A stretch of 64,000 nucleotides of DNA from assembly GCA_949775045.1 (NCBI GenBank), contig OX459102.1:14306772-14370771 (forward strand), given 5' to 3'. The notes under the pieces were generated by a model. That model made no database searches. It worked only from the letters and a program-made list of their open reading frames with translations, and was not told the DNA's origin. The DNA comes from Metridium senile (Eukaryota > Cnidaria > Anthozoa > Actiniaria > Metridiidae). How positions within the stretch are numbered: position 1 is the first letter of the stretch; each line of letters starts with the position of its first letter. The translations under genes were made by a program, and so were the position numbers. Shown here piece by piece: positions 47,455 through 60,272 of this stretch.

Positions 47455-47940
47455 GACGCGGTATAGTTTTGAAGACGTGTTTAAGAAAATTGTCTAGAAA
47501 TGAGGACAGGTGGAACGTTGAGAAAACAACTTGCTGCTAGATGCAAGAGTTGACAGGCGCTGACAAAAAGCCAATTATTACCATTTCTTATTGAAGAATA
47601 AGTAGGATTTCTCACTCATGACGCGGTATAGTATGAAGACTTGTTTAAGAAAATCCTTTAGAAAACGAGGACAGGTGGAACGTTGAGAAAGCAACTTGCT
47701 GCTAGATGCAAGAGTTGACAGGTGCTGACAAAAAGCCAATTATTACCATCTCGTATTGAAAAATAAGTAGGATTTCTCACTCATTATGCGGTATGAAGAC
47801 CCGTTTAAGAAAATCCTCTAGAAATGAGGACAGGTGGACGTTGAGAAAGCAACTTGCTGCTAGATGCAAGAGTTGACAGGCGCTGACAAAGAGCCAATTA
47901 CGACCATCTATTATTGAAGAATACGACCTTTAATAAGATA
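47443..47940 (-). repeat. Three-copy 165-bp tandem array over the GPCR start codon
   Basis: Three units repeat the GPCR 5' flank together with its first four codons (MSEK). The ATG complements lie at 47452, 47617 and 47782, exactly 165 bases apart. In the two upstream units the ATG opens a 13-codon ORF (MSEKSYLFFNKKW or MSEKSYLFFNTRW) that stops at TAA. They could act as upstream ORFs if transcription starts above them, or the array may contain repeated promoter elements. Which applies cannot be told from sequence. Confidence 0.85.
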
Positions 47941-48013
47941 TAGTGTTAAGTGCTATTTATTTAGCTAGGGCAATCTTTTTATTTGTACGTACTATAATGT
48001 ACGTAAACATACT

Positions 48014-48245
48014 TACACCTACTTGCAGTAAGGTTGTCATACAAAAATATACATTTGTTCTTTAGAAAATAGAACATTTGTGATTTAGTACGATAGGAAT
48101 TGATTAAAAGACAAAAGAAGATCACTGAAGCTGAACTCTCTCTTTTGTCTTTTAATTAATTCCTTTCGCACTAAATCACAAATGTTCTATTTTCTTTGTG
48201 ACAAATGTTCTATTTTGTATGACAACCTTACTGCAAGTAGGTGTA
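48014..48245. mobile_element. MITE with 32-bp inverted termini
   Basis: Termini TACACCTACTTGCAGTAAGG (continuing TTGTCATACAAAA) and the exact complement. The interior is itself partly palindromic (ACAAATGTTCTATTTTCT). Same family as 44506-44969. Confidence 0.8.
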
Positions 48246-49682
48246 TGTACATCTGAGGTTCTTTTATAGTTCTTGGAAATTCGTCTTTATAAATACAATC
48301 AATCAATTTTACTTTCTAGAATTTATCAGTAATTACGAGTCTTACATTATATGTAAATTAACTATTACTTCTTTGTATTATTTTAATATTTGTGTAATTA
48401 TAGTGCACGTATGTACATATTTACATCTGATTTTCCTTTATAGTTCTTGGAAATTCGTCTTTATAAAACTAATTGCACTTTCCAGAATTTATTATTAGTT
48501 ACTAGTCTTACATTATATGTAAATTAACTACTTCTTCTTTGTGTTATTTTTATGTTTGTGTAATTATAGTGCACGTATGTACATCGATTTTCTATTATAG
48601 TTCTTCTAAATTCTTGTTAATAAATACCAGCTTTTTTCTAAGAAAAAAAAAATGATTGCCGGCAAATGTAAGATTACTACGGAAGGCCTTTTAACTTTAC
48701 TTATCACCGTGATGATGATGACCATCGAGACAAAAAATCTCAATTAAATGAGTAATTAAAAAAATAAAACTTTTAGTATTCTGTTCTCATCTTACCATAA
48801 ATGTAATTTTGTAGAATTTGGCCTTCATGCAAAAAGATAACGTTTTTTGAGAAGTTTCCAATATAACTTGAATGTTTTGCTGGTTGAGTTCCAAAGTGTC
48901 TAAAAAGAACACCATTTTTATGCAAATCAGAGATAATTAATAACAAGAACCAAGTATATTCGATTTTTACTGTTGCTTACTATATAACGGTACTTATTCA
49001 TACTTATTTTGCTGACTTTAGCTCTTTGTCAGTTCAAATACATGCAAACTAGCGAAAAAACTAGTAGGCTGATTCGGTGTGTAATATTTATTTTTTATAT
49101 ATATTTTTCGGTTTACAATTTTTTTATTTTATTGACTATCTTTGCACGTCAGTTACTACAGAATGGAGGCAAGGTGTTGTTTTAGTGGTCATAATCTTTT
49201 GGTTATTTCATCGAATTTTCGGATCTTACTTTTTTTACTGCTCTGCATAATAAATGGTCATTTTTGTGATTTTGCTTTTCTATGGCGGCTGAGTTAATTA
49301 TACTGGCGATAGGAATTAGAGTACAAATATTATACTCGTGAAACAAGTAGTACGAATTAGTACTGAATAGTGCTAATTAAACAATAGAAAACAATAGAAT
49401 TAGCATAAAATATCACTATTTAGTACTATTTATGTTTCACGCTTTTAATGTTTGTACTCTACTCTCATTCATACTGATATGGTTGTTGATCTTGCATGTT
49501 TGTTAAAGTCATCGCTTTATGGAGCTGGATATGGTGAAAATTGATAGAAAACAATAATGACAGGATTCCCAATCCAGCTCACCATATCAGCTTATCTGTT
49601 ATGTCAATACAATATGTTTCTTCTTTAGTTCTTTGTTTTTTACTTATTTTTTATTTCTTTTGTTTTCTTTTACCCTTTCTGA
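48246..49682. other. AT-rich intergenic spacer
   Basis: Direct repeats near 48250-48610 (TAGTTCTTGGAAATTCG; GTGCACGTATGTACAT) and a palindromic stretch near 49505-49595. No gene seen. Confidence 0.55.
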
Positions 49683-49688
49683 TTTATT
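49683..49688 (-). promoter_or_regulatory. Candidate polyadenylation signal of the receptor-like gene
   Basis: AATAAA on the minus strand (tttatt on the plus strand), about 145 bases after the stop codon at 49833. The spacing fits a short 3' UTR. Confidence 0.5.
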
Positions 49689-49832
49689 TTTTAAGTGTTG
49701 TTATGTAATTATGGCGTTTTATAAACATTTTTACAGTAGATTTTGGCCTTGCAATGGAACATCCGTTAATAGAACGTTTGATCAAATATTGTTCTAACAA
49801 TGCAGAAAAGCACAATTAAAAGTTCGATCTTA

Positions 49833-52800
49833 TCAGATAATAATGCTTCCACAAGTGTCATATTCGTGAAGTTCATGCGTGTCTTTTTGATCACTACCTG
49901 GACGAACCAATTTACCATATACATGTGGTACATGTTTTCCAAGTGCCATATATTGTGAGGGTTCTTCCGAAACAGGAGCCTCAAGTTCGTTATACACAGG
50001 CTCATTATTGGGATTTTGCTCATCTGGTCCTTCTAGAGTGTGATAAAATGTTTCAGTATTTTTTTCTTTGGGTTTTTGTCCTGGACTTGATGTATCCGGC
50101 TTTGCATATTCTGGATTCTCCAAAGTGTTATAGAATGGATCATTATTGAAATCCTTGCTGATGACCTCTTCAGTAAGGCCATATACACGATTAGTTACAG
50201 AAGCTTGAGACTCTGAGGATAGACAGATACATTGATTTGTAATAATAAATGACTGAAAAAAACGCATACGAAATATATTGAACTGGACTATATAGTTTAA
50301 TTTCAAAGGCTTTACTAAGTAAAAGCAAAAACAATACCATCAAACACAGCTGCACTAGCAACAACAACAAAGGCAACAGCAACAACTACAGCAGTAACAA
50401 CAACTACAAATCAACAGCAACAACTACAGCAACAACTACAAAGTCAACAGCAACAACTACAGCAACAATATTAACATCAACAACAACAAAGTTAACGGCA
50501 ACAGCAGTAACAATAGCAACAACAAAGTCAACAGCAACAACTACAACAACAACAAAGTCAACCACAACAACAGAAATAACATATCTAACAACAACAAAGT
50601 CAACAGCAACAACTACAGCAGCAGCTGCAGCAAAAGGCAGTATTAACAACAGTAGTTCTTGAGTTGCTCTTTTAGTTAGTAATCAGAAGGACCAGAGCTC
50701 GCTCTCTATCTGGACAGCGGGCATCTTTGATCGACTTATAGTGCTTTAATTTTCATATCTTAATGCGCTTCACATTGAAATATTTGTACATGTCGCTATT
50801 TAAGGAGGCTCGAAATGGTTTTTTGAGCGCGCGCGCGATATCGCCAATTTTACAAGACCCCTCTGACGCGTACAAAATGTATTTTTATTAATAACAACAA
50901 TGAAATGGTAGATTTTTTTTATTTTTTGGCAATTTGTTCCAATTAAGGTTTAGATTTAGTAGATCCATTTTAAGAAAAATCTGTAATGAAAAACCATTTA
51001 TATCTAGAAAAAAATCATTTTTTTAATATTTCAAAGGTTTCGCATTGCAGATTTTTTTTATTTTTCCTCATTTGAAAGAACAGGTAGGGAACAAGACATG
51101 TACAAGTTTAAAAAAACTTTCACCTAAAGGATTTGGAGATATCAGCTTTAATATAGGAATTTCCGGCCCTTTTTGCAGCGGCCTGCTGTTGTCATGACAA
51201 CGTCAAACGCAATAATTAAAACAAAAATGATATATTAGATCCATAAGCTTTAAAATGATATATCGGTTAACTGTGTAGCTTCACAATAATGCTGCATAAC
51301 ATGCAATATGAAGTAGGTATATAGATATATACAGAAACCATTTCGAGCCTCCTTAAGGTGCACATTATACCCCCTTCCTAACAACCATAAGAAATTAGTA
51401 CGTCATACGGTACCTTTGTTCTTCTGAGGCTTTTTCACTGGTGCTTCGGAATAGGCATACGCATACTCCTCATCGTCCTTTGGGAATGACTGAATACCCT
51501 TGGTGTTATAACCCTCATTATCTGAAATCAGACAGATCATATTTATTATTTAAACGAGCAGAAATAATAATCATTAAACACAAAACTTGTTATTAACCTG
51601 CAGTGGCTGTATTCTTTAAGGATTTCAGTCTGAAAATAAGTAAATTTTATCAGTATTAATTCAGTAAAATAAAATATTAATCATAAAATATGGAAAAGCA
51701 CTTATATTTATCGTCGGTAGTTGCTTCAGCTGACGCTGGTTTCTTCAAGCTAGTGAAGCCGACGGTGTGCTTTTGTTAAATGAAGAGCATTAGCCGCAAT
51801 ATGAGGTGAGGCTAAATTAAATTATCAAAAGTATTTTTTACCCTAAACTGCTAGTTGATTGTTTAAGAGGCAGTTCCGATCAAATGGTTTAATCACGATG
51901 TGCACATTTACACCTATTCGTGTCAGCTACTACGTACTTACCACAATAAGTGCTGCTGTGCATTTTAGCTCTAGTGTACTGCTTTTGTACTGAGTATGAT
52001 AATTAATTTCTAACAATAATTTACTATTTTCTATTTCTTTGAAAAAGACTTGTGGATCCTAACCTCCTTCGCCTTCTCATTACTCGTACGATAAGGATAG
52101 CTACCAGTATTACTATCAAAACCACCGCTCCAACAGTTACGCCAGCGATCAAAGTACCGCTGCTGTCAGCGGTTGATGAACTTCGTGTATTCTTGAGAAA
52201 GGGCGTAGTTTGTAGCGTGGTAGATTTAGATTGAGGATTAATCTGAAAAATATTTTTTCAAATATAAATTAAATTTACAAATTCAAAAAGTGATCATAAA
52301 CGACCCTGATTCAGTATCCTCTTTACAGGACGGCGCTTTGGTTTCCAAAGTTGAAGGAAGTTCCTGTGACAGTAATAGCTGGTAACAAAGCTGATGTAAA
52401 ATCAAGAAAACTCTTGGAAATAGGTAGAAATTGACGTTTCAGGCTTTGAAACTCCCCTTTTAAACACACGCTTCTGACTATGTATATTTATGTCGTGTAA
52501 TAGTTGCCAAAAATCAAACATTTCGGAATTCGCCATCACTGGAATACCATATCAATAATTGTTTTGCTTACCGTGGATAAGATTGTTATTTGCTGTGTAG
52601 TAGTTTGTAGGGTACTGGATGGTGCTGAGGTTTGTCCAGGAAACGATCTGGCTGGTATTGAGACAGGATTTGAAATAGGTAGTGATGAAGTAGTTATAGC
52701 ACGAATTGTTGCAGGAGGAGCAGGAGGAGCAGCAGTAGAAGGTATTGTGGATGGACCTGTTAGAAATAAAGACTGAATCGTTTGTCACCATTTGCGCGTA

Positions 52801-54892
52801 TATATAACACGATCTAGAAGCCTTATTATTATATATAGCCTGATTTCAGAGTGGCCTGGATCGTACGCAATAGATAGAATCATAAACTTGGTCTGTCTCT
52901 GTCAATAGTATATATTTTAGTGTTTTTATCGTCATTTTATACTAGATCCTTAGTTTCTTTTCTTAAAAAAAAAAACATTTAGATTTAAGATGGTTTTTTT
53001 TATATACTTTTTTGATAATTAGATAAGTAGAAATATAGTGAATGAATAAATTGCAGTTCAGTTATGAGGTAAAAGCTTTGAAAGAAGAGCCTTTGGATGC
53101 GGTTTGCAACTTTACTTTGCTTTTTGGAAAATACTTATGCAATACTTACAATTTTGGGTGCCTTCCACTTTTAAAAGAATACAGGAAGTTGTAGAAAGAC
53201 TTCCATCAGAGTAACAGGTTATATAGAGTTGCATGACCCTTCCATAAGGAAATGATCCATTATTCAGTTTCGGCTGAAAATAAGTTAAAGCAGACACTTA
53301 CCATATTCCAATAACAACATAGTATTTTATCAATTCTATTTTGAGAGTTACTTGCGCACTCTCCTCTTCCTCATTTCTTTGAAAACATAACATGTTCAAA
53401 CATTAATATTTAACTCATAAAGGAACTGACAAGGTTATTATCATGCATACAAACGATTGACTTTAAAGACGCATATAGTCACTTACCAGCATGCTTTGCG
53501 TTGTTTATTTTTATTTGAGTATTATAATCCATTCGCAGTCAGTCGTATTACGATAAAACAAAACAATTAACGATTAAGTAAGAGCGTAAATACCCACTCA
53601 CATCAAAAGATATCAAAATGCCTGAATGTGCGATTCTCGTGGTCTACGAAATTCAGTATTTTCGCAGTGCATGCTGGTAGGTGGCCATGGTCTTTAATTA
53701 GTACGTTTTTACAAATTGATTTAAATTGAGCCATGAAAAATGAAACAGTTAAAGTTCTTGACAAAACAACGTTGGTTACAAACGTTGGACAACTGGTTGT
53801 TGAAGTTGTCATCTTTTAAAATGTTAAAAGTGTGCACAAACCTGCAATTCGATATATAGTTGCAAATTTTGTTTGCACTTTATAATGTCCGACACCAATG
53901 CTTTGGTTCTTTTTGACATCATGCAATTATAGCTAACATTATATTATAACTCTTTTTCTGGTAACTGTTGAAATTTACTTACTATTAATTTGGCATTGTC
54001 TTTGCCTGCTACGTCAAAGCTTTTTCTGTCAAACTCTTTCCATTTTCCATCGCACAACAAATATTCGTTCTTTCTATAAAATCCACATTTTAGGGGATCA
54101 AATCCTGGAATTGGTGCTGTGTACTCAATAGTTACTTTAGGGTTGGCTGGAACTGTGAATATTTCAAAACCAGGCTCTACGTTGCTTGCCAACTTCATTG
54201 GACAATCTAATTCACATAAACAGTAATTATCACAACAACGAAAACATTATTCAAAAATGTATTGATAATTGAAAGTAGAAGATCATGTGGGGGCCTAACC
54301 AGTCAGCTCAAATTGCTTTGGTCAAAACATGTCAGCTCTAGAAACTTTTTATTTTTTAATATTTCAAGTGAGAATACTGCATGTGAAGCGATTTCGAATA
54401 CACCCACGTGCTTCTGTAAGCTACTGGTGACTCCTAGATGTCAGATGCTCCAAACAATAAGCAATAAGTTGAAGGTCGTAAATATGGGTTCTGTTCCTAT
54501 CTGCATGGGGATTATTATTATTCTTTTTTTGGCCCGATGGTTCCATCATAATTCTTTTCTATAGATAAATGAATTGAAATAAATGTGAAAAGCCTTGTAC
54601 AAACAACATTCTTTTTACCTGTGATTAGCCTAATTTGCTCATTTTCTGTGCAATTCCAATGACCATCTAAGAACACAAACGTCTTTGATTTATCTTTGCA
54701 TTCACATCTACAATGGCCAGCATGTCGAGCACCCAAAGAAAGGCATTGAGATGCACCACCACTTGTACACATTGAATCAGGGATTACAATGCTATCATTT
54801 AGAGTGTTCCTTTGATGATCAACCCGACGTTCAATCAAATACCCTTGTATGATATGAACGATGAATATTGCTAACAGAAAGACAACTGCCAT
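49833..54892 (-). CDS. Type I membrane receptor-like protein with ITAM-type tail (8 exons, 501 aa)
   Basis: Not a family I can name. Exons in transcription order: 54619-54892, 53983-54206, 53150-53273, 52572-52756, 52064-52242, 51598-51629, 51414-51521, 49833-50212. All are GT-AG, the phases agree and the total is 1506 bases. Residues 1-17 look like a signal peptide (MAVVFLLAIFIVHIIQG). Residues 18-208 form an ectodomain with Cys at 42, 50, 61, 63, 65 and 81 and more in exons 2-3, plus N-glycosylation sites at Asn32, Asn80 and Asn171. Exon 4 is a Ser/Thr/Pro-rich stalk. Exon 5 has a membrane helix (about 300-321) followed by RVMRRRR. The tail has Y403NTL, Y432HTL, Y449NEL, Y463MAL and Y474GKL; the last pair has seven residues between, as in an ITAM. 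Exon 6 is only 32 bases. Inferred role: cell-surface receptor signalling through SH2 proteins. Confidence 0.88.
50330..50650. repeat. CAA-rich minisatellite in receptor-gene intron
   Basis: Units of AACAACAAAGTCAACAGCAA between exons 7 and 8 of the receptor-like gene. The Val/Ala-rich ORF on the other strand is an artefact. Confidence 0.85.
50800..51356. mobile_element. TTAA-flanked MITE, copy 1
   Basis: 557 bases with inverted ends TTAAGGAGGCTCGAAATGG and CCATTTCGAGCCTCCTTAA. TTAA at both borders is the target of piggyBac elements. No transposase. It lies in an intron of the receptor-like gene. Confidence 0.8.
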
Positions 54893-57015
54893 ATTACAAC
54901 CTATAGTGAAACTGACAATAGTATGTAAACTATTAGAGTTACGATCCGCAGGCTAAACGTCGTGCTGCTTCCTATTCCGGGCTTCCTGTGTCAAGGAAGG
55001 AGGCAGGAACCCTAAAAGCGAAAAAGAAATAACGAGCGATAGTTGGCTGCGTATAGGGTACGTAGTAGACAGCGTCAGTGTTTCTAAGTACACAGCCAAA
55101 GTAAAGGAGAAAACTTATCTATAAAACTTGTAAAACACTTTATATACAACTTATAAAATACTTCAGTAGACCATGTTAACGTATCTTAGTAAATAACCAG
55201 AGCGACAAAGGCAACGTATAAAATATTTGAGACAATAGTATCATGTGATATAGTATCATATCATGTGATAGTATCATGTCAAAGCAAAAAATGTTATCTT
55301 AACGCGGTTCGGTAGTGAATATTCCGTCGGGGTTATGTACACTTACTAACGGTTATCCAACTGAAACTAATGACGCTGAATATCGAAATGTTTCTGAAAT
55401 ATAGAAAAAAGAACAAAACAATTATTTACTTTAGACTAATTATAGAAAATTTCTAGTAATTACACATTTTATTTCATATTTTAATAATTACACATATTAT
55501 AATTACACTCATTTTATCAATCAATACATTATATATGCGAATACGGATAAAATATGATTGATTTTTTCTTCTTCAAAGAACCGGGTATTTGAAGTAGTGC
55601 ATATCATCAATTATTCAGCTGTCAAGCAAATATCTATTTTTATCGAAAACGATATGTAAATATCGTTTTCAATAGCTTATCAGTTCTGACTTATAACATT
55701 AGCATTTCCAAACTTAATTCTATTAAATTAGAATACACAATATACAGGAATTGATATATATCTCATAAATATATTGATAAGGTATTGAATATGGAATTAC
55801 AAGGTTGAATGTATAGATACTTTCGCTGAGTAATTTTATCAAATTAACACTATTACAAACTTCATAGAGTGATTTTCCGTCGTCCATGAAAAAGTAGTAC
55901 GCATAATACACGGCATTACCTGTTGGTAGCTATTACTACCAACTACACTATATATACTAGACTAGAGTGGCCTTCACGCATTATATAACATGAAAAGGAA
56001 TTTGATTTTCAAAATTACTGAATAGACTATGACGATGAATGATTTTTTATAACAGCAGTATAAAAGTCACTTCAGTGTCTTGTGTTTCAATCTTTAGAAT
56101 AAGTGAATGTTATGATGGAATTTATTAATTATATGGCATATAATCTTGACACTTCTAGCCTCTCTTTGTATCTATTACCAACTATTACGCACTACTACAA
56201 ACTACTTAGTCATTTTTCTTTCACGGACGACGGAAAATCACTATATATAACTTGCATAACAATGCCTTAATATAACAGCAAGCCAGTATTCATTTCATGC
56301 TGCATATGTATTGCTTAATTATTCTGTCTTAAGGATAAGGGGGAAAATGCTATTCAGTCTTCAATGAATCCCTGCAATTTTTTAAGTTAAAATCAAAATT
56401 TCTTAAGTCAAACCATATTTCATCCTTTTTCCTTTAATTCTGTCCTACCAACTATGAACCGGTTTTTTAACAACGATCATGATCACTATCAGTGTATCCA
56501 TTGATAAAACATAATTATGACTTAAATGTAATTTAACTGGTGACAACAGCACTTCCAAATGATATACTTATTTAACTTTTACCAGAATCTATTTTTGTGA
56601 TTTTGATTCATAAAATTGAGGAGTTGTTACTTTCGCTCTTCAGTGCTATTGCTCTCTTTGTGTTCAGTCAGGTAAACATCGTAAATCCAGACCTATCCTT
56701 GGCGACTTATAGTACTGTTTAATTGTAAAAACAAAGTTCAGACCAGATTTTCTTTATACAACTACCTTACCTTAAGCTTTAAAGGATACCGATTTCTGGC
56801 CATTCTTTAACACAATCCATGCCGACTCAAGGCCTAAAAGAAGCTGTTCTATGGCGTTACCACACACAAGGGTTTTCCGCTTTAGATTTCGATATGCTAG
56901 ATCGATTCAGCACGACATCAACTTTTTTCCGTGTCGTCAGACCACAGGCAGCCCAACTAGTCTATCTGAGGAATAAAACATTTTTTTAACCGCGCCCCAA
57001 GCTGAAAGATCCGAT
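54893..57015. other. Upstream region of the receptor-like gene
   Basis: It should contain the promoter (minus strand). A foldback-like stretch lies near 54950-55020 (GGGCTTCCTGTGTC, AGGAAGGAGGCAGGAAC). The rest is AT-rich with no recognisable exon. Confidence 0.5.
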
Positions 57016-57570
57016 TTAAGGAGGCTCGAAATGGTTTTTTGAGCGCGCGCGCAATATCGCCAATTTTACAAAACCCCTCTGACGCTTACAAAATGTATTT
57101 TTATTAATAACAACACAATGAAATGGTAGATTTATTTTTTGGCAATTTGTTCCAATAAAGGTTTAGATTTAGTAGATCCATTTTAAGAAAAATCTGTAAT
57201 GAAAAACCATTTATATCTAGAAAAAAATCAATTTTTTAATATTTTAAAGGTTTCGCATTACACATTTTTTTTTATTTTTCCTCAGTTGCAAGAACAGGTA
57301 GGGAACTAGACATGTACAAGTTTAAAAAAACTTTCACCTAAAGGATTTGGAGATATCAGCTTTAATAAAGGAATTTCAGGTCCTTTTTGCAGCAGCCTGC
57401 TGTTGTCATGACAACGTCAAACGCAATAAATTAAAAAGAAATGATGTCCTAGATCCATAAGCTTTAACATGATATATCGGTTAACTGTGTAGCTTCACAA
57501 TAATGCTGCATAACATGCAATATAAAGTAGGTATATAGATATAAACAGAAACCAATTCGAGCCTCCTTAA
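57016..57570. mobile_element. TTAA-flanked MITE, copy 2
   Basis: 555 bases, the same element as 50800-51356 in the same orientation with few differences, also bordered by TTAA. It lies between the receptor gene and the exon 1 fragments. Confidence 0.8.
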
Positions 57571-57965
57571 TAAAGGATTGTTTTTGTTTGAGCGCGGGGA
57601 TAGGCTTCCTGTGTTAATTGGTTTGATCGCACGCGACTTTCTCACTCACGACAGAAATCGAAGAGAGTTGTGACAAGGTGTGAAACTTGATGGCGTGGAT
57701 GAATCGAGGTGCGCCGCAGTTTGTATAGGCACGGAAGTTCAACGACGAGCGCCGAGAAGGACGCAAGCAGCAATCGACTGACTCGACGGCAAAGAAAAAA
57801 TATTATGTTCAAACTTTTCTTTCAAAATAAGTGTTTTCTTTTCTTTTGGGGATTTTCAATAAATACACCTTTAACAAAAACAAACAGCCAGTGTGTGAAA
57901 TTTCTTTCCATGTTTATTGAAATGCTAATACATATAAAACTTATAAAATCTGTAACGATTCTGCT

Positions 57966-58593
57966 TTAAGGTGATGTTACACGGGACAACTCGCAACAAC
58001 AACTTTCCGCGCAACAAATGTTGCACGGAAAGTTGTCTCGTGTAACATGGCGCGCGGTCACAACTTTTAGCGATTTTTTGTTGCGGCAACATGTTGCGAG
58101 TTTTTGAACGACCATCAAAAACCTGCAACAAAATATGACGAATTTGTTGCAAGTTGATCCGTGTAGCACGCGCGCCGTCAATTTTCTGCGCAACATAAGC
58201 TTGTCAACAACTTGAAAAGCCCCTCTTTTCTCGCGCCTTTTAAGCCATTCCCTTGTCCACACAGCTCTGGCTTTCTTCTTTGGTCGTTCTTCGTTATCAT
58301 CTTCAAAATTATCGGCCAGTAACAGCATCAAAACAAAGTTTGCATTGCGACGAAGAGCCCACTGCTCGACCGCCTTCTTTGTTTACAAATATGGCCGCGC
58401 GAAAACTAGTTACTAAACCGATGTTGCCATTACGACGTTGCGCTAAAAGTTGACCCGTGTAACACCCTGTTGTCAGCAAATGTTACGTTAAAAGTTGTCT
58501 CGTTTGACATGCTTTACGCGAGAACAATTTTCCGCGCAACGATGTTGCGCGGAAAGTTGTTGTTGCGAGTTGTCCCGTGTAACATCACCTTTA
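57966..58593 (-). mobile_element. PIF/Harbinger-like element with a transposase N-terminal stub
   Basis: Inverted ends of about 48 bp (AGGTGATGTTACACGGGACA and complement) enclose 622 bases (57969-58590). TTA lies directly outside both ends, the 3-bp target of PIF/Harbinger elements. Inside, the minus strand from about 58331 encodes NFEDDNEERPKKKARAVWTR, then EWLKRREKRGAFQVVDKL. This resembles the W-x-R-x-W-L-x-R-R-x-x-x-G-A-(Y/F) start of HARBI1-type transposases. The catalytic part is missing, so the element is non-autonomous. Confidence 0.65.
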
Positions 58594-59339
58594 GCTTAGG
58601 TGGTGTTTCGGCAATAGTTTCAGTAAAATACAACTATAAATTCTTCACACTTTCATAACAAACTTGTTATTGTTGGAACCGATTATAGTAACTAAAGTTT
58701 TTACGAAATAACTAAAGTTGAACTTTTTTGATCCAATCTGACAAGATGAAAACTTCGGCCATCACAAATTTACTGTTAGTTCGGCTTGTAGTCGTTTTGA
58801 CATAAAAACTTCAACTCCAATCATTACCTGTACACACTAGACTACTAGAAAAGCTTTCCCCAGGTTTTTGTAATAGCGAAGAAGATCGGTGGCTTTCAAA
58901 AGCAACGTAACTGCGAAGTGCTCACTTGAATCAGGTGTTTTGAATGTAAACTAACTCATTGTAGTAGCCACTGCAGTGCAAATCAAGAACTTTTTGACTT
59001 TCGATTAAAATACATGCTCTTGTTTTCTTTCTTTGAATTTTAGGTCATTTTAACAATCCAAAAGTTAAATGCAAGACAGTAATCGCAGCTTTTTCGACCT
59101 GTTTTGGGGAATGTCGTCACGATCGATATTTTCACGATTGCTCCACGATTGTAAAAATCCGACTTTTTTCCGAAGTTACGTCTATACAGACTGCGGTGCA
59201 CCTCGACTCCATGCTGCCCTTTTTACAAACTAATTCCAACCCAATATTTGTTTGCACGCAGGCATTTAGTTAAAAATTGAGGATAGCGTTTCTTCTGCGT
59301 TATGATTTATTATGAATTACCAAGCTTTCGGCCATCTTG
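58594..59339. other. Spacer without recognised features
   Basis: No splice-bounded coding sequence or repeat noticed on either strand. Confidence 0.5.
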
Positions 59340-59419
59340 GCCATCATTATATATGTATATATTCTGTTATTGATATTTGTAAGAGCATTGAGATAGTATG
59401 GAATGCGCTGAAGAAATAA

Positions 59420-59500
<81 letters not shown>

Positions 59501-59621
59501 GTTGTTGTTGTTGTTGTTGTTGTTGTTATTTTTGGACCGATGGATCCATCATAATTCTTTTCTATACATAAATGAATTGAATTGAATGTGAAATGACTTG
59601 TACAAGCAACATTCTTTTTAC

Positions 59622-59736
59622 CTGTGAGCTGCCTGACTTCCTCATTTTCTCTGCAATTCCAATGGCCATTCAAGGACACAAACGTCTTTGATTTATCTTC
59701 ACATTCACATCTACAATGGCCAGCATGTCGAGCACC
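59622..59736 (-). pseudogene. Second, shorter copy of receptor exon 1
   Basis: It holds only the last third of the exon (GARHAGHCRCEC to RQLTG) with the donor, and breaks abruptly at a microsatellite (59737 on). Together with the 59871 copy it forms a tandem duplication of exon end, donor and intron start. Confidence 0.75.
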
Positions 59737-59870
59737 GACATTATTGTTATTATTGTTGTTGTTGTTGTTATTATTTTTGGACCGATGGTTCCATCATAAT
59801 TCTTTTCTATACATAAATGAATTGAATTGAATGTGAAATGACTTGTACAAGCTAGCAACATTCTTTTTAC

Positions 59871-60105
59871 CTGTGAGCTGCCTGACTTCCTCATTTTCTC
59901 TGCAATTCCAATGGCCATTCAAGAACACAAACGTCTTTGATTTATATTCACATTCACATCTACAATGGCCAGCATGTCGAGCACCCAAAGAAAGGCATTG
60001 AGATGCACCACCACTTATACACATTGAATCAGGGATTACAATGCTATCATTTAGAGTGTTCCATGTATTATGATCAATCCGACGTTCTATCAAATACCCT
60101 TGTAT
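59871..60105 (-). pseudogene. Truncated copy of receptor exon 1 (no signal peptide)
   Basis: It matches exon 1 of the 49833-54892 gene from IQGYLIERR to the donor. The frame is still open, with the same six cysteines (MCISGGASQCLSLGAR, then HCRCEC) and an intact GTAAAAAG donor. The signal peptide part is replaced by unrelated AT-rich sequence that also follows the other copy, so it lacks a start and is probably not expressed on its own. No matching exon 2 lies between here and 54893. Confidence 0.75.
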
Positions 60106-60192
60106 CATTATATATGTATATATTCTGTTATTGATATTTGTAAGAGCATTGAGATAGTATGGAATGCGCTGAAGAAATAAATTATTATTATT

Positions 60193-60272
<80 letters not shown>

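Noticed and set aside
50404..50649. Val/Ala-rich membrane-like ORF
   Set aside because: Reverse reading of a CAA-rich intronic minisatellite.
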